From Proteobacteria bacterium ST_bin16 (GTDB lineage: Bacteria; Pseudomonadota; Gammaproteobacteria; Burkholderiales; Nitrosomonadaceae), in assembly GCA_002083595.1 (NCBI GenBank), contig MSXT01000026.1:24081-67711 (forward strand): DNA of 43,631 bases. The letters run 5' to 3'. Of the stretch, positions 27,899-34,053 are shown piece by piece. Below the pieces are notes generated by a model. The model was given only the letters and a program-made list of their open reading frames with translations, was not told where the DNA came from and did no database searches. The position numbers and the translations under genes are program-made. The first letter of the stretch is position 1, and every line of letters begins with the position of its first letter.

Positions 27899-28216
27899 AT
27901 GTCGAATGAAATTGAAGCCATTTTACTGGAAGATGCCCTATTCAGCCTGGATGAGCTGGCGCACAGCTGCCATGTGAGCCGGGAATGGATCATCGAACGC
28001 GTGCAATGGGGCTTGTTACGCGATGACGATTTAATCGGCGCCGCCCCGGATGCATGGCTATTCGACAGCCGCAGCTTTATGCGCATCAGAAGAATCATCG
28101 CGGTGGAACGCGACTTCGAAAGCAATCCGGAATTAGCCGGACTGGTCGCCGATATGATCGAGGAAATTGAGTCGCTACACGCCCGGCTGAAAGCATCCGG
28201 ATTGGATGAAAGCTAA
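27899..28216 (+). CDS. cbpM: Chaperone modulator CbpM
   Basis: A 105-residue MerR-like helix-turn-helix protein (FSLDELAHSCHVSREWIIERVQWGLL near 15-40) with a C-terminal coiled coil (ADMIEEIESLHARLKA). CbpM proteins bind the J domain of CbpA and block its work with DnaK. The size and the tight coupling to cbpA leave little doubt. Confidence 0.92.
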   Translation: MSNEIEAILLEDALFSLDELAHSCHVSREWIIERVQWGLLRDDDLIGAAPDAWLFDSRSFMRIRRIIAVERDFESNPELAGLVADMIEEIESLHARLKASGLDES

Positions 28217-28257
28217 AAAATTATCGATTCGATAAACGAATTCATCAGGAAATCACC

Positions 28258-28689
28258 ATGTCTTTACATATCGTGTGCCCGCATTGCCATGCCACCAACC
28301 GCGTACCGGCAGACCGCCTCGGCGCATCGCCCCAATGCGGCGCTTGCCATCAGCCGTTGTTTGCCACGCAACCTGCCGAATTGACAGAACTTCATTTCAA
28401 CCGGCACATTGCCAATAACGACATTCCGCTGCTGGTGGATTTCTGGGCGCCGTGGTGCGGTCCCTGCCGCATGATGGCACCGGCCTTCAGTAAAGCAGCG
28501 GCTGCTCTGGAGCCGCACATGCGTCTGGTTAAAGTCAATACCGAAGAAGAGCAAGGATTAGCCGCTCGTTATAACATTCGCAGCATTCCAACCTTGGTAC
28601 TATTTAGAGGCGGCCGGGAAATCGCCCGGCAATCGGGCGCGATGGGCGAGCACGATCTGATACGATGGGCACAAGCCTATAACAAATAA
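28258..28689 (+). CDS. trxC: Thioredoxin 2 (TrxC)
   Basis: Zinc-binding thioredoxin of 143 residues. The N-terminal zinc ribbon uses Cys7-Cys10 and Cys27-Cys30; the thioredoxin fold follows with the redox pair Cys67-Cys70 in WCGPC and the cis-proline loop RSIPTLVLF. The N-terminal zinc domain is diagnostic of TrxC rather than TrxA. It reduces protein disulfides in the cytoplasm, particularly under oxidative stress. It follows cbpM by 41 bp and precedes a periplasmic protease, making a protein-repair cluster. Confidence 0.94.
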   Translation: MSLHIVCPHCHATNRVPADRLGASPQCGACHQPLFATQPAELTELHFNRHIANNDIPLLVDFWAPWCGPCRMMAPAFSKAAAALEPHMRLVKVNTEEEQGLAARYNIRSIPTLVLFRGGREIARQSGAMGEHDLIRWAQAYNK

Positions 28690-28720
28690 TGAAAAATAAT
28701 CACTAAAGGAGCAAATATTC

Positions 28721-29875
28721 ATGCCCAACGGATTCTTTTCCCGTTTCATCTGGTACACGCTGGCCGGTGTATTGCTGGTGTTATTTTTTCACAGCTTCCT
28801 TTATCACTATTTTCCGAATATTTTTCATTTGAATCTCTTTTCCGGCCAGAACCAGCAAGAGAGCGCGGAACCTCGTGTCGTACAAGCGCGCGGCAATCTG
28901 GCCGAGGATGAGAAAAGCACGATTGAATTGTTTGAAAATTCGCGCGACTCGGTGGTGTTTATCACCACCCGCCAGCGCGTCATGGATGCCTGGACGCGCA
29001 ATATTTTTTCCGTTCCCAGCGGCACCGGCTCGGGGTTTATCTGGGACGATAGCGGGCACATCATCACCAATCTTCACGTAGTTAAAGGCGCCAGCGAAGC
29101 CACCGTGCGCCTGGCCGACGGACGCGATTACAAGGCTTCCCTGGTCGGCGCAAGCCCGGCGCACGACATCGCCGTGCTGAAAATCGGCATTGGCTTCCAG
29201 CGGCCAGCCCCGGTGCCAATCGGCACAAGCAACGACCTTAAGGTGGGGCAAAAAGTATTCGCCATCGGCAATCCTTTCGGCTTGGATTGGACGTTGACCA
29301 CCGGGATCGTCTCCGCGTTGGATCGTTCCTTACCAGGTGGAGATGGCCGCACCATCGACAATCTGATCCAGACCGACGCCGCCATCAACCCTGGCAATTC
29401 CGGCGGCCCGCTGCTCGATTCCGCAGGCCGTCTGATCGGCATCAACACGGCCATTTACAGTCCCAGCGGCGCCAGCGCCGGGATTGGCTTTGCCGTACCG
29501 GTCGATACCGTCAACCGCGTCGTTCCGCAAATCATCAGCCGCGGCAAATATATCCGCCCGGCCATGGGCATCACCGTCGACAGCAAACTGAACAACCGTT
29601 TGACTCAATTTCTGAAAGTGAACGGCGTGGTTATCCTAAGCATCGGCCCCGGCTCAGCCGCCGACGAAGCCGGACTGCGCGGCGCGACACTGACCCCGGA
29701 AGGCAACATCATCGCCAACGACATCATTGTTGCTGTTGATGGAAAACCCATGGATTCAGTGGAAAAACTGCTGAACCGTATCGATAGCTACAAAGTCGGT
29801 GACACCATCACGATTACCGTGCTGCGTAAAGGTGAGAAAATGGACGTGCCGGTTACGTTGCAGCCGGGTGAATAA
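28721..29875 (+). CDS. Membrane-anchored DegS/HtrA-type serine protease
   Basis: Trypsin-like periplasmic protease of 384 residues with one N-terminal membrane anchor (about 8-30). The catalytic triad is His119 (NLHVV), Asp149 (AHDIAVLKIG) and Ser227 (GNSGGPL). A single PDZ domain occupies about 275-380. One PDZ plus an uncleaved anchor match DegS or the HhoB/AlgW group rather than two-PDZ DegP. It probably trims misfolded proteins or triggers an envelope stress response. AAAGGAG precedes the start by about eleven bases. It follows trxC closely. Confidence 0.93.
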   Translation: MPNGFFSRFIWYTLAGVLLVLFFHSFLYHYFPNIFHLNLFSGQNQQESAEPRVVQARGNLAEDEKSTIELFENSRDSVVFITTRQRVMDAWTRNIFSVPSGTGSGFIWDDSGHIITNLHVVKGASEATVRLADGRDYKASLVGASPAHDIAVLKIGIGFQRPAPVPIGTSNDLKVGQKVFAIGNPFGLDWTLTTGIVSALDRSLPGGDGRTIDNLIQTDAAINPGNSGGPLLDSAGRLIGINTAIYSPSGASAGIGFAVPVDTVNRVVPQIISRGKYIRPAMGITVDSKLNNRLTQFLKVNGVVILSIGPGSAADEAGLRGATLTPEGNIIANDIIVAVDGKPMDSVEKLLNRIDSYKVGDTITITVLRKGEKMDVPVTLQPGE

Positions 29876-29903
29876 TTGGATAAGTCTGATTCCGCATAAA
29901 GGC

Positions 29904-30218
29904 GGCTCGTCATTGTTTCAGGGTAACTGACGAGCCATTCAATTGCCCGTCAGTGAGTACAATCAGCGAATAATCATCGCTGCCGCCCGCGCGGCGCGCA
30001 GCCTTGAATGCATTCACAAGATCAGTTCAGACTTCATTGGCAAAGAGCGCAGCAATCTGTGCATCATCCAGGGCTTCATTCAATCCATCGCTGCATAGCA
30101 GAATACTAGCGGAGTCAGCCGCCTGCTCGGCGGTGATTTCACCGTGATCAATTGATCGAAAACGATCCAACTTTAGAATCAGATCGCGTTGGGTTAAGCG
30201 CCTTAAACTCATGCCCAT
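29904..30218 (-). pseudogene. PP2C-type protein phosphatase remnant
   Basis: Minus-strand coding relic. One open stretch reads GEITAEQAADSASILLCSDG followed by LNEALDDAQIAALF, matching the ILLCSDGL segment of PP2C phosphatases. After an in-frame TGA at 30027-30029 the same frame continues VNAFKAARRAGGSDDYSLIV, the typical C-terminal GSDD-ISLIVL segment. The N-terminal half is absent and part of the middle is lost, so the gene is dead. A 9-bp inverted repeat (GGCTCGTCA/TGACGAGCC) lies at 29904-29936. Confidence 0.6.
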
Positions 30219-30321
30219 CGACTTTGTCGCCCGGCAACCACTGTGGCAACAGCATGTTCCAGAGAGCCAATGCTTCGCTAGCGATTAGTTGGAAGTCAAT
30301 CGGAGAACAGCGGGTAGTCAT
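30148..30321 (-). pseudogene. Phage/plasmid-type primase, N-terminal fragment
   Basis: A 57-codon frame, too short for normal gene calls, starting MTTRCSPIDFQLIASEALAL and containing WLPGDKVDGHEFKALNPTR, then a GSFSIN ending. This W-LPGG..G.E..ALNPTR.D...GSF.IN pattern is the N-terminus of replicative primase/toprim-type proteins found on conjugative elements and phages. It stops at a TGA exactly where the PP2C relic frame continues, so two unrelated fragments are joined here. Recognition rests on motif memory, not a database search. Confidence 0.5.
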
Positions 30322-30380
30322 GGCTGCGCCACTGGCGTTTGTCGTGTTTCGAACACAATCCGCGCGATTACAAATTGAAA

Positions 30381-30416
30381 ACCCAGCGCACCTTGATTAC
30401 CAAAGGCGGGCTGGGT
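30381..30416 (-). terminator. Hairpin with T-run, minus strand
   Basis: ACCCAGC (30381-30387) pairs with GCTGGGT (30410-30416) and an inner CCTT/AAGG pair; on the minus strand the stem is followed by TTTTCAATTTG. The 30 bases to its left (about 30345-30380) closely resemble the tail of the hairpin at 30864-30900, so this is a duplicated terminator. Confidence 0.5.
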
Positions 30417-30542
30417 CAGTTCGGAGGAAAGCGGAAGTGAGCGTCTGCCAGACCCGCCAGCCCGCAGAATTTTCCCCAATCAGTTCCACCCATAGAAACG
30501 AGAAGCTTGTTGCATGTGACTCAGGTGTTCGCAATAGAACTG

Positions 30543-30677
30543 CTAGTAGGTAGCCCAGCTCGCAAATGCAAAGGAAGAGAAGGAAAGCGAGCTGGGCCGT
30601 GCGGAAGTAAACCTTAGCAATTCAACCATCCGACTACGCATATAGCTACGACGCGCTGGTTGATGCGGTATATCCAT
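30543..30677 (-). CDS. Micro-ORF in tandem Fur-box unit A
   Basis: A 44-codon frame starting MDIPHQPARRSYMRSRMVEL. Its first 20 codons closely match those of the neighbouring unit B (MNIPQQPAHLSVRSRMVAVF): the length difference is a whole codon and several changes are silent (AGT/AGC, GTA/GTT, Ser and Val). That hints at translation. The hairpin of unit A lies inside the last third of the frame and the stop TAG comes just after it. No ribosome site is visible. The unit may instead be a non-coding RNA. Function unknown. Confidence 0.35.
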   Translation of the reverse strand: MDIPHQPARRSYMRSRMVELLRFTSARPSSLSFSSFAFASWATY

Positions 30678-30738
30678 ACTTATGGGCATGAATATGATTA
30701 TAATATCCGATTTATTTGATAAATGCAAACAATTCTCA
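30550..30738 (-). ncRNA. Candidate Fur-controlled small RNA, unit A
   Basis: Minus-strand transcription unit inferred from signals. TATAAT lies at 30744-30749, directly beside a Fur-like box at 30725-30743, so transcription would start within the box. The conserved core around 30630-30677 follows, then the 11-bp hairpin at 30553-30597. No -35 of good quality is seen. Layout and copy number parallel the tandem Fur-repressed PrrF1/PrrF2 RNAs, with no sequence similarity claimed. Ends are approximate. Confidence 0.42.
30553..30597 (-). terminator. Strong hairpin of unit A
   Basis: An 11-bp perfect stem, GCCCAGCTCGC at 30553-30563 and GCGAGCTGGGC at 30587-30597, with a pyrimidine-rich 23-base loop on the minus strand. 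It occupies the same place as the unit B terminator but lacks a T-run, so it may be a structural 3' element rather than a full terminator. Confidence 0.45.
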
Positions 30739-30743
30739 TTTGC
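30725..30743. promoter_or_regulatory. Fur-like box, unit A
   Basis: On the minus strand GCAAATGAGAATTGTTTGC, a 19-bp element centred on the AATGAGAATT core of Fur sites. It sits in a 25-bp near-palindrome (AATGCAAA...TTTGCATT, 30722-30746) next to a TATAAT. Confidence 0.6.
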
Positions 30744-30849
30744 ATTATATCTCACCCTATCAGATGTTCTGATTACCAAGCATACGAATGCCAATCGGCG
30801 ATATCGTGCCAACATGCAAATTTTGCTAATTCCAAGCACAACCCGCTCG

Positions 30850-31052
30850 ATTACAAAAGAAAAACCCATTACACAGAAGGATAAAAACTGTGTAATGGGT
30901 CTAAAGGAATGAAACCAAGGAAGAAACATGAATACTGCTACCATCCGGCTACGCACACTCAAATGCGCTGGTTGCTGCGGTATATTCATCCAAAGCGTAG
31001 GACGAATGCTTTGCATATTACCTGAAACAAATTACAAATACAAATAATTCTC
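30850..31052 (-). ncRNA. Candidate Fur-controlled small RNA, unit B
   Basis: Second copy of the tandem unit. A Fur-like box at 31040-31058, a conserved core starting at ATG 30989 (MNIPQQPAHLSVRSRMVAVF in translation) and a classic rho-independent terminator at 30864-30900 define it. The ATG-to-box distance (about 60 bases) equals that in unit A. The reading frame has no stop before the terminator, so a transcript ending there would lack a stop codon. This favours an RNA function or a rapidly rescued peptide. A 157-codon frame (30543-31016) runs through both units but crosses the terminator and second promoter, so I do not accept it as one gene. Confidence 0.45.
30864..30900 (-). terminator. 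Rho-independent terminator of unit B
   Basis: A 13-bp perfect stem, ACCCATTACACAG at 30864-30876 and CTGTGTAATGGGT at 30888-30900. On the minus strand it runs straight into TTTTCTTTT. This is the most convincing terminator of the region and fixes the direction of the unit. Confidence 0.8.
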
Positions 31053-31058
31053 ATTTAC
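31040..31058. promoter_or_regulatory. Fur-like box, unit B
   Basis: Minus-strand GTAAATGAGAATTATTTGT aligns base for base with the unit A box except at four positions, most of them compensatory A/G and C/T changes. It lies 51-69 bp upstream of the unit B ATG. Confidence 0.6.
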
Positions 31059-31246
31059 ATTATTATTAACCCTGTCACAAGTTTTAGAATTGCTGTACAG
31101 CATAAATGATGATGACCAAAAAATAGTAAGTAAAACATGGATTCTTATCTTGAAAGGCCGAGAATTCTTGCTATGTGGGACTAACCTTGCTCTGTAAAAA
31201 CGTATTTCTTAACTGAGGTTACACTACAAGTTAAGGAAACTAAAAA

Positions 31247-31348
31247 ATGAAAGCAAAAAGAGTTAGGAGAGCATCGCATACACTGGAATACCAATTGGAA
31301 GCGGTGCGATTGGTTCAGGGTGGTCAATCATGTACAGCTACAGCTTGA
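31247..31348 (+). pseudogene. IS3-type OrfA transposase fragment
   Basis: A 33-codon frame (MKAKRVRRASHTLEYQLEAV, then RLVQGGQS) ending at a TGA. The LEYQLEAVRLVQGGQS segment is the start of the helix-turn-helix of IS3-family OrfA proteins. The rest of OrfA and all of OrfB are missing. AAGGAAA precedes the ATG by about nine bases. Confidence 0.65.
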
Positions 31349-31369
31349 CCTGATCAAGGGGAATGTTCG

Positions 31370-31567
31370 GGGGCGTCCTGGATTTTGTGTAAACGGTGGT
31401 TAATAATGCCGACGCATTCTTTCCTTAAATTGAATAGTAAACCTGTTTAATGCAGGTTTCCAATCTCGCAATGGCATAGACCATTTCTTAGCGATGTTAG
31501 TTAGCGCCAAGTAGTACAAATTGATCACGGCTTTTGCTGACTTTGCGTAACCCGATTGATGATTCAA
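31370..31567 (-). mobile_element. IS256-type insertion sequence remnant
   Basis: On the minus strand, the last 55 codons of a mutator-type transposase are readable: LYYLALTNIAKKWSMPLRDW, then KPALNRFTIQF, ending at TAA 31400-31402. The Leu-x-Asn-x-x-KKW-x-MP-x-RDW pattern is the C-terminus of IS256-family transposases. Just beyond the stop, GTTTACACAAAATCC then GGACGCCCCC (minus strand, about 31370-31395) resembles the terminal inverted repeat of this family. The relic abuts the stop codon of the next gene; the other end of the element is gone. Confidence 0.7.
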
Positions 31568-33121
31568 TTATTCACGCTTTGTTTCCGCTTCCTTGCTGCC
31601 CGCACCATCCCGTATGCGCGCAACAAGCTCGGATGTGGAAATCCCAGAGGTATAGGTCAGTTCCTGAATCATCTCCGGCGGCAAGGATTCGCACAGTCTA
31701 TATTTATCCTGGCGCTCCTGTTCCGATGCGCAGGCGAAGGTGTAAATATCGAAACCGTGTCGCTGCATGAATTCCGGGGTGACACTCGCGGGGGTTTCCG
31801 TCATGACGGCGTCGACATACTTGCAGGCAGACACTACTGCGGCGCGTTCGGCTTGCTTCATGACGGGCAGCTTGCCTTTATTTTCCACCACGCGTTCATC
31901 GGAAACCACGCAGACGGTCAGGTGCGTGCCCAATGCGCGCGCCGCCCGTAAAAAGTTGATATGACCTTCATGAAATAGATCGGCCACCATGCGGGTATAA
32001 ACACGCTTTTGCCGCTGATTTTTTGGCCACACGGGAATTTCCCGATTCAGGCGCGCCATGGCGCGTTCCATCCATTGACGGCTGCGCAGTGCAAGCACGT
32101 CGTCGGGATCCTTCAGAACAATTTGATGCGCATAACACCATGCCTTGGCCAAATCTCCCAGCAGCCAACGCTGTATCAGTCTGTGATAGGCATAGCAACG
32201 CACCAGCTGGGTAAAGTTTTCCAGATTACACGCGGATATAACGGTATCCCAATGGGGATTAGGCGTGCGCCAGTCGCCGTAGAATGCGGTCAGAATTCTT
32301 TCCGGCTGGCGCGGAAACCAGACTTCACCGTAATCCGTGCTGCGTTGCGTCAGATCGAATTTGGGAAAAACTGAGACGCGCTGATACTCATCCGGGTAAC
32401 CGGGCAATGCAAAACCACCGACGATCTGCTTGCCTCGCGCTTGCAGGCCGCAGACATCGAGCGTAATCCCCAATTCCGGATGGATATAATCGCGATAATT
32501 GGCGTATTCGATTCGCATCGGTGCGCGTACCCAGCCCGCTTGCTCAAGCGTCGCACAGCAGGCATCCCAGAACTCCATTTGCACAGCGATATCGAGATCC
32601 TTATCGAAATCCAGCAAGCAACCATTGCGAACCAAACCCAGCAAAGTACCGGCAAAAGGAAATGCCGGAATATCCAACTTGGCCAGTTCCGCGCAGGTCG
32701 TCCAGAGCAATTTCTCTGCTTCTCCAGAAGCGAATACATTAGTATCGGCTTCGTCAAGTTTGGCGTGTTCTTTATGCGGCGGGATTTTTCCGGATTTAGC
32801 CAGTACCATCAAATGATTCAGCGCATAAGTGAAATGCGCATGCGCGGTGGATAAATCCAGCAAAATAAAATTCGCGGTTCCGAGGACATGCGCCCAGTGC
32901 GCTTTGTGAAAATCACCCTGCTCATGCGCATAAATTTTTGCGGCGTATGCAGGCACATCGGCCGTCCGGCCCGTGCGCATCGCCAACGAACACCACAAAC
33001 GCGCAACATCCGGGGATAGCGGATATTCACTTTTCAACGGTTCAAGAATTCCGTCGGCATCGTTAAATTTGCCCGCAGCGATTAATTCCTTTGCTTTCAA
33101 TAACAATTCATTGAGTTTCAT
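31568..33121 (-). CDS. TPR-LicD-cytidylyltransferase fusion protein
   Basis: A 517-residue cytoplasmic protein with three parts. Residues 1-110 are helical TPR-like. Residues about 135-340 form a LicD/fukutin-type phosphotransferase domain (FPFAGTLLGLVRNGCLLDFD with the acidic Asp173-x-Asp175-x-Asp177). Residues about 370-505 form a cytidylyltransferase with the nucleotide-binding HxGH at 384-387 and the ISTS motif at 494-497. LicD proteins transfer phosphocholine or similar groups to glycans; cytidylyltransferases make the CDP-activated donor. Joining both suggests one protein that activates and transfers an alcohol phosphate. The gene is divergent from the RTX gene with a Fur-like box between them, and its 3' end abuts IS relics. 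Confidence 0.8.
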   Translation of the reverse strand: MKLNELLLKAKELIAAGKFNDADGILEPLKSEYPLSPDVARLWCSLAMRTGRTADVPAYAAKIYAHEQGDFHKAHWAHVLGTANFILLDLSTAHAHFTYALNHLMVLAKSGKIPPHKEHAKLDEADTNVFASGEAEKLLWTTCAELAKLDIPAFPFAGTLLGLVRNGCLLDFDKDLDIAVQMEFWDACCATLEQAGWVRAPMRIEYANYRDYIHPELGITLDVCGLQARGKQIVGGFALPGYPDEYQRVSVFPKFDLTQRSTDYGEVWFPRQPERILTAFYGDWRTPNPHWDTVISACNLENFTQLVRCYAYHRLIQRWLLGDLAKAWCYAHQIVLKDPDDVLALRSRQWMERAMARLNREIPVWPKNQRQKRVYTRMVADLFHEGHINFLRAARALGTHLTVCVVSDERVVENKGKLPVMKQAERAAVVSACKYVDAVMTETPASVTPEFMQRHGFDIYTFACASEQERQDKYRLCESLPPEMIQELTYTSGISTSELVARIRDGAGSKEAETKRE

Positions 33122-33224
33122 AGTTATGTTTAGCAGCTATTACTTTATTCCCAGCAGCTTAATCTTTTCAATTCCAATAATCAGCAATAATAAGCATTGC
33201 ATTTTAACCATTATTTACTATAAT

Positions 33225-33243
33225 AGGAATCATTCTCATTATT
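33225..33243. promoter_or_regulatory. Fur-like box between LicD fusion and RTX gene
   Basis: Minus-strand AATAATGAGAATGATTCCT matches about 13 of 19 positions of the Fur consensus. It lies 60 bp before the RTX start and 104 bp before the LicD-fusion start, so it could control either. Confidence 0.55.
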
Positions 33244-33302
33244 GTTTGTACTGATATAGTGAGTGCAAGTTTTACATTTTTAACGCATTTGGAGAAAATA
33301 CT

Positions 33303-33914
33303 ATGACAGTTAGTACATCACCTCGCCCGAATCTGGGTTCCGGGTCTATCAAGTTTATCGACGGTATCCCTTTCGAAGGTCTTGGGTCCGCCGGATTTGA
33401 CGACAATGATTTACTTATTATCGGCGACGAACTGGACAATATTCTAACAGGCGGCGCAGGGCATGATGAAATCGAAGGCGGCGCCGGTAACGACATCATC
33501 AGAGAAGGCGACGGCAACGGCATCCTAAGAGGCGGCGACGGCGATGACGACATCGACGGACAAACCGGCACCGAAAGATTATTCGGCGGCAACGGCAACG
33601 ATATTCTGCGGGCTGGCGGTTCAACGGATGATCGCGATCAGCTTAACGGCGGCGCGGGCAACGATACCTTCGGTTTTTATGGCGCAGGTCAATTCAGAAT
33701 CTCCGACTTTACTTTAGGCGAAGACCGCTTGTTCTTCGATTCGGAGATTCTCGGAATCAATTCGGTGCCGGAATTATTGTCCTATATCACTGATATTGTA
33801 GATAACGGTGACACCGGTTTTACTGCTGAATTTCTCGGCGGTGTTGCAAACATTGAACTGGTTGGCGTCAACGTAAATGCGATTACCGCCGACATGATTG
33901 TTTTCACCCTATAA
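33303..33914 (+). CDS. Small RTX (hemolysin-type) calcium-binding protein
   Basis: A 203-residue acidic protein with six to seven nonapeptide repeats of the GGxGxDxxx type between about 49 and 123 (GGAGHDEIE, GGAGNDIIR, GGDGDDDID, GGNGNDILR, GGAGNDTFG). These form calcium-filled parallel beta-rolls. There is no N-terminal signal peptide; the C-terminal 75 residues end in DMIVFTL, hydrophobic and like type I secretion signals. GGAG lies nine bases before the ATG. No ABC exporter is in the window. The Fur-like box upstream suggests induction by iron limitation. Role unknown: possibly adhesin, surface layer or hemophore-like. Confidence 0.85.
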   Translation: MTVSTSPRPNLGSGSIKFIDGIPFEGLGSAGFDDNDLLIIGDELDNILTGGAGHDEIEGGAGNDIIREGDGNGILRGGDGDDDIDGQTGTERLFGGNGNDILRAGGSTDDRDQLNGGAGNDTFGFYGAGQFRISDFTLGEDRLFFDSEILGINSVPELLSYITDIVDNGDTGFTAEFLGGVANIELVGVNVNAITADMIVFTL

Positions 33915-33961
33915 TCTCACTGCGTTTTTTCCCTTTCTCCTTTAGTTTTTCCTTACAAAAA

Positions 33962-33996
33962 AACGGCCAATCCCGGATTTCCCGGGATTGGCCGTT
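33962..33996. terminator. Perfect hairpin terminator
   Basis: A 15-bp perfect stem (AACGGCCAATCCCGG / CCGGGATTGGCCGTT) with a five-base loop lies between convergent genes. On the minus strand it continues the stem with TTTTT, so it mainly ends the di-heme peroxidase transcript and may also end the RTX transcript. Confidence 0.85.
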
Positions 33997-34053
33997 AAAT
34001 TACCTTATGAACCAGCTTCTGTAGCAGATAAGGCACACCTCATCATTAATCGT

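Noticed and set aside
29330..29739. Overlapping ORFs in other frames of the HtrA-type protease gene
   Set aside because: The protease frame has intact catalytic triad and PDZ domain; the others are Arg/Gln-rich shadows of GC-rich codons.
30152..30553. 133-codon plus-strand ORF
   Set aside because: It overlaps the primase and PP2C relics on the other strand and a hairpin, with no family resemblance.
30543..31016. A single 157-codon minus-strand gene through both tandem units
   Set aside because: It would cross a rho-independent terminator, a second Fur-like box and a TATAAT; the repeated layout fits two separate units better.
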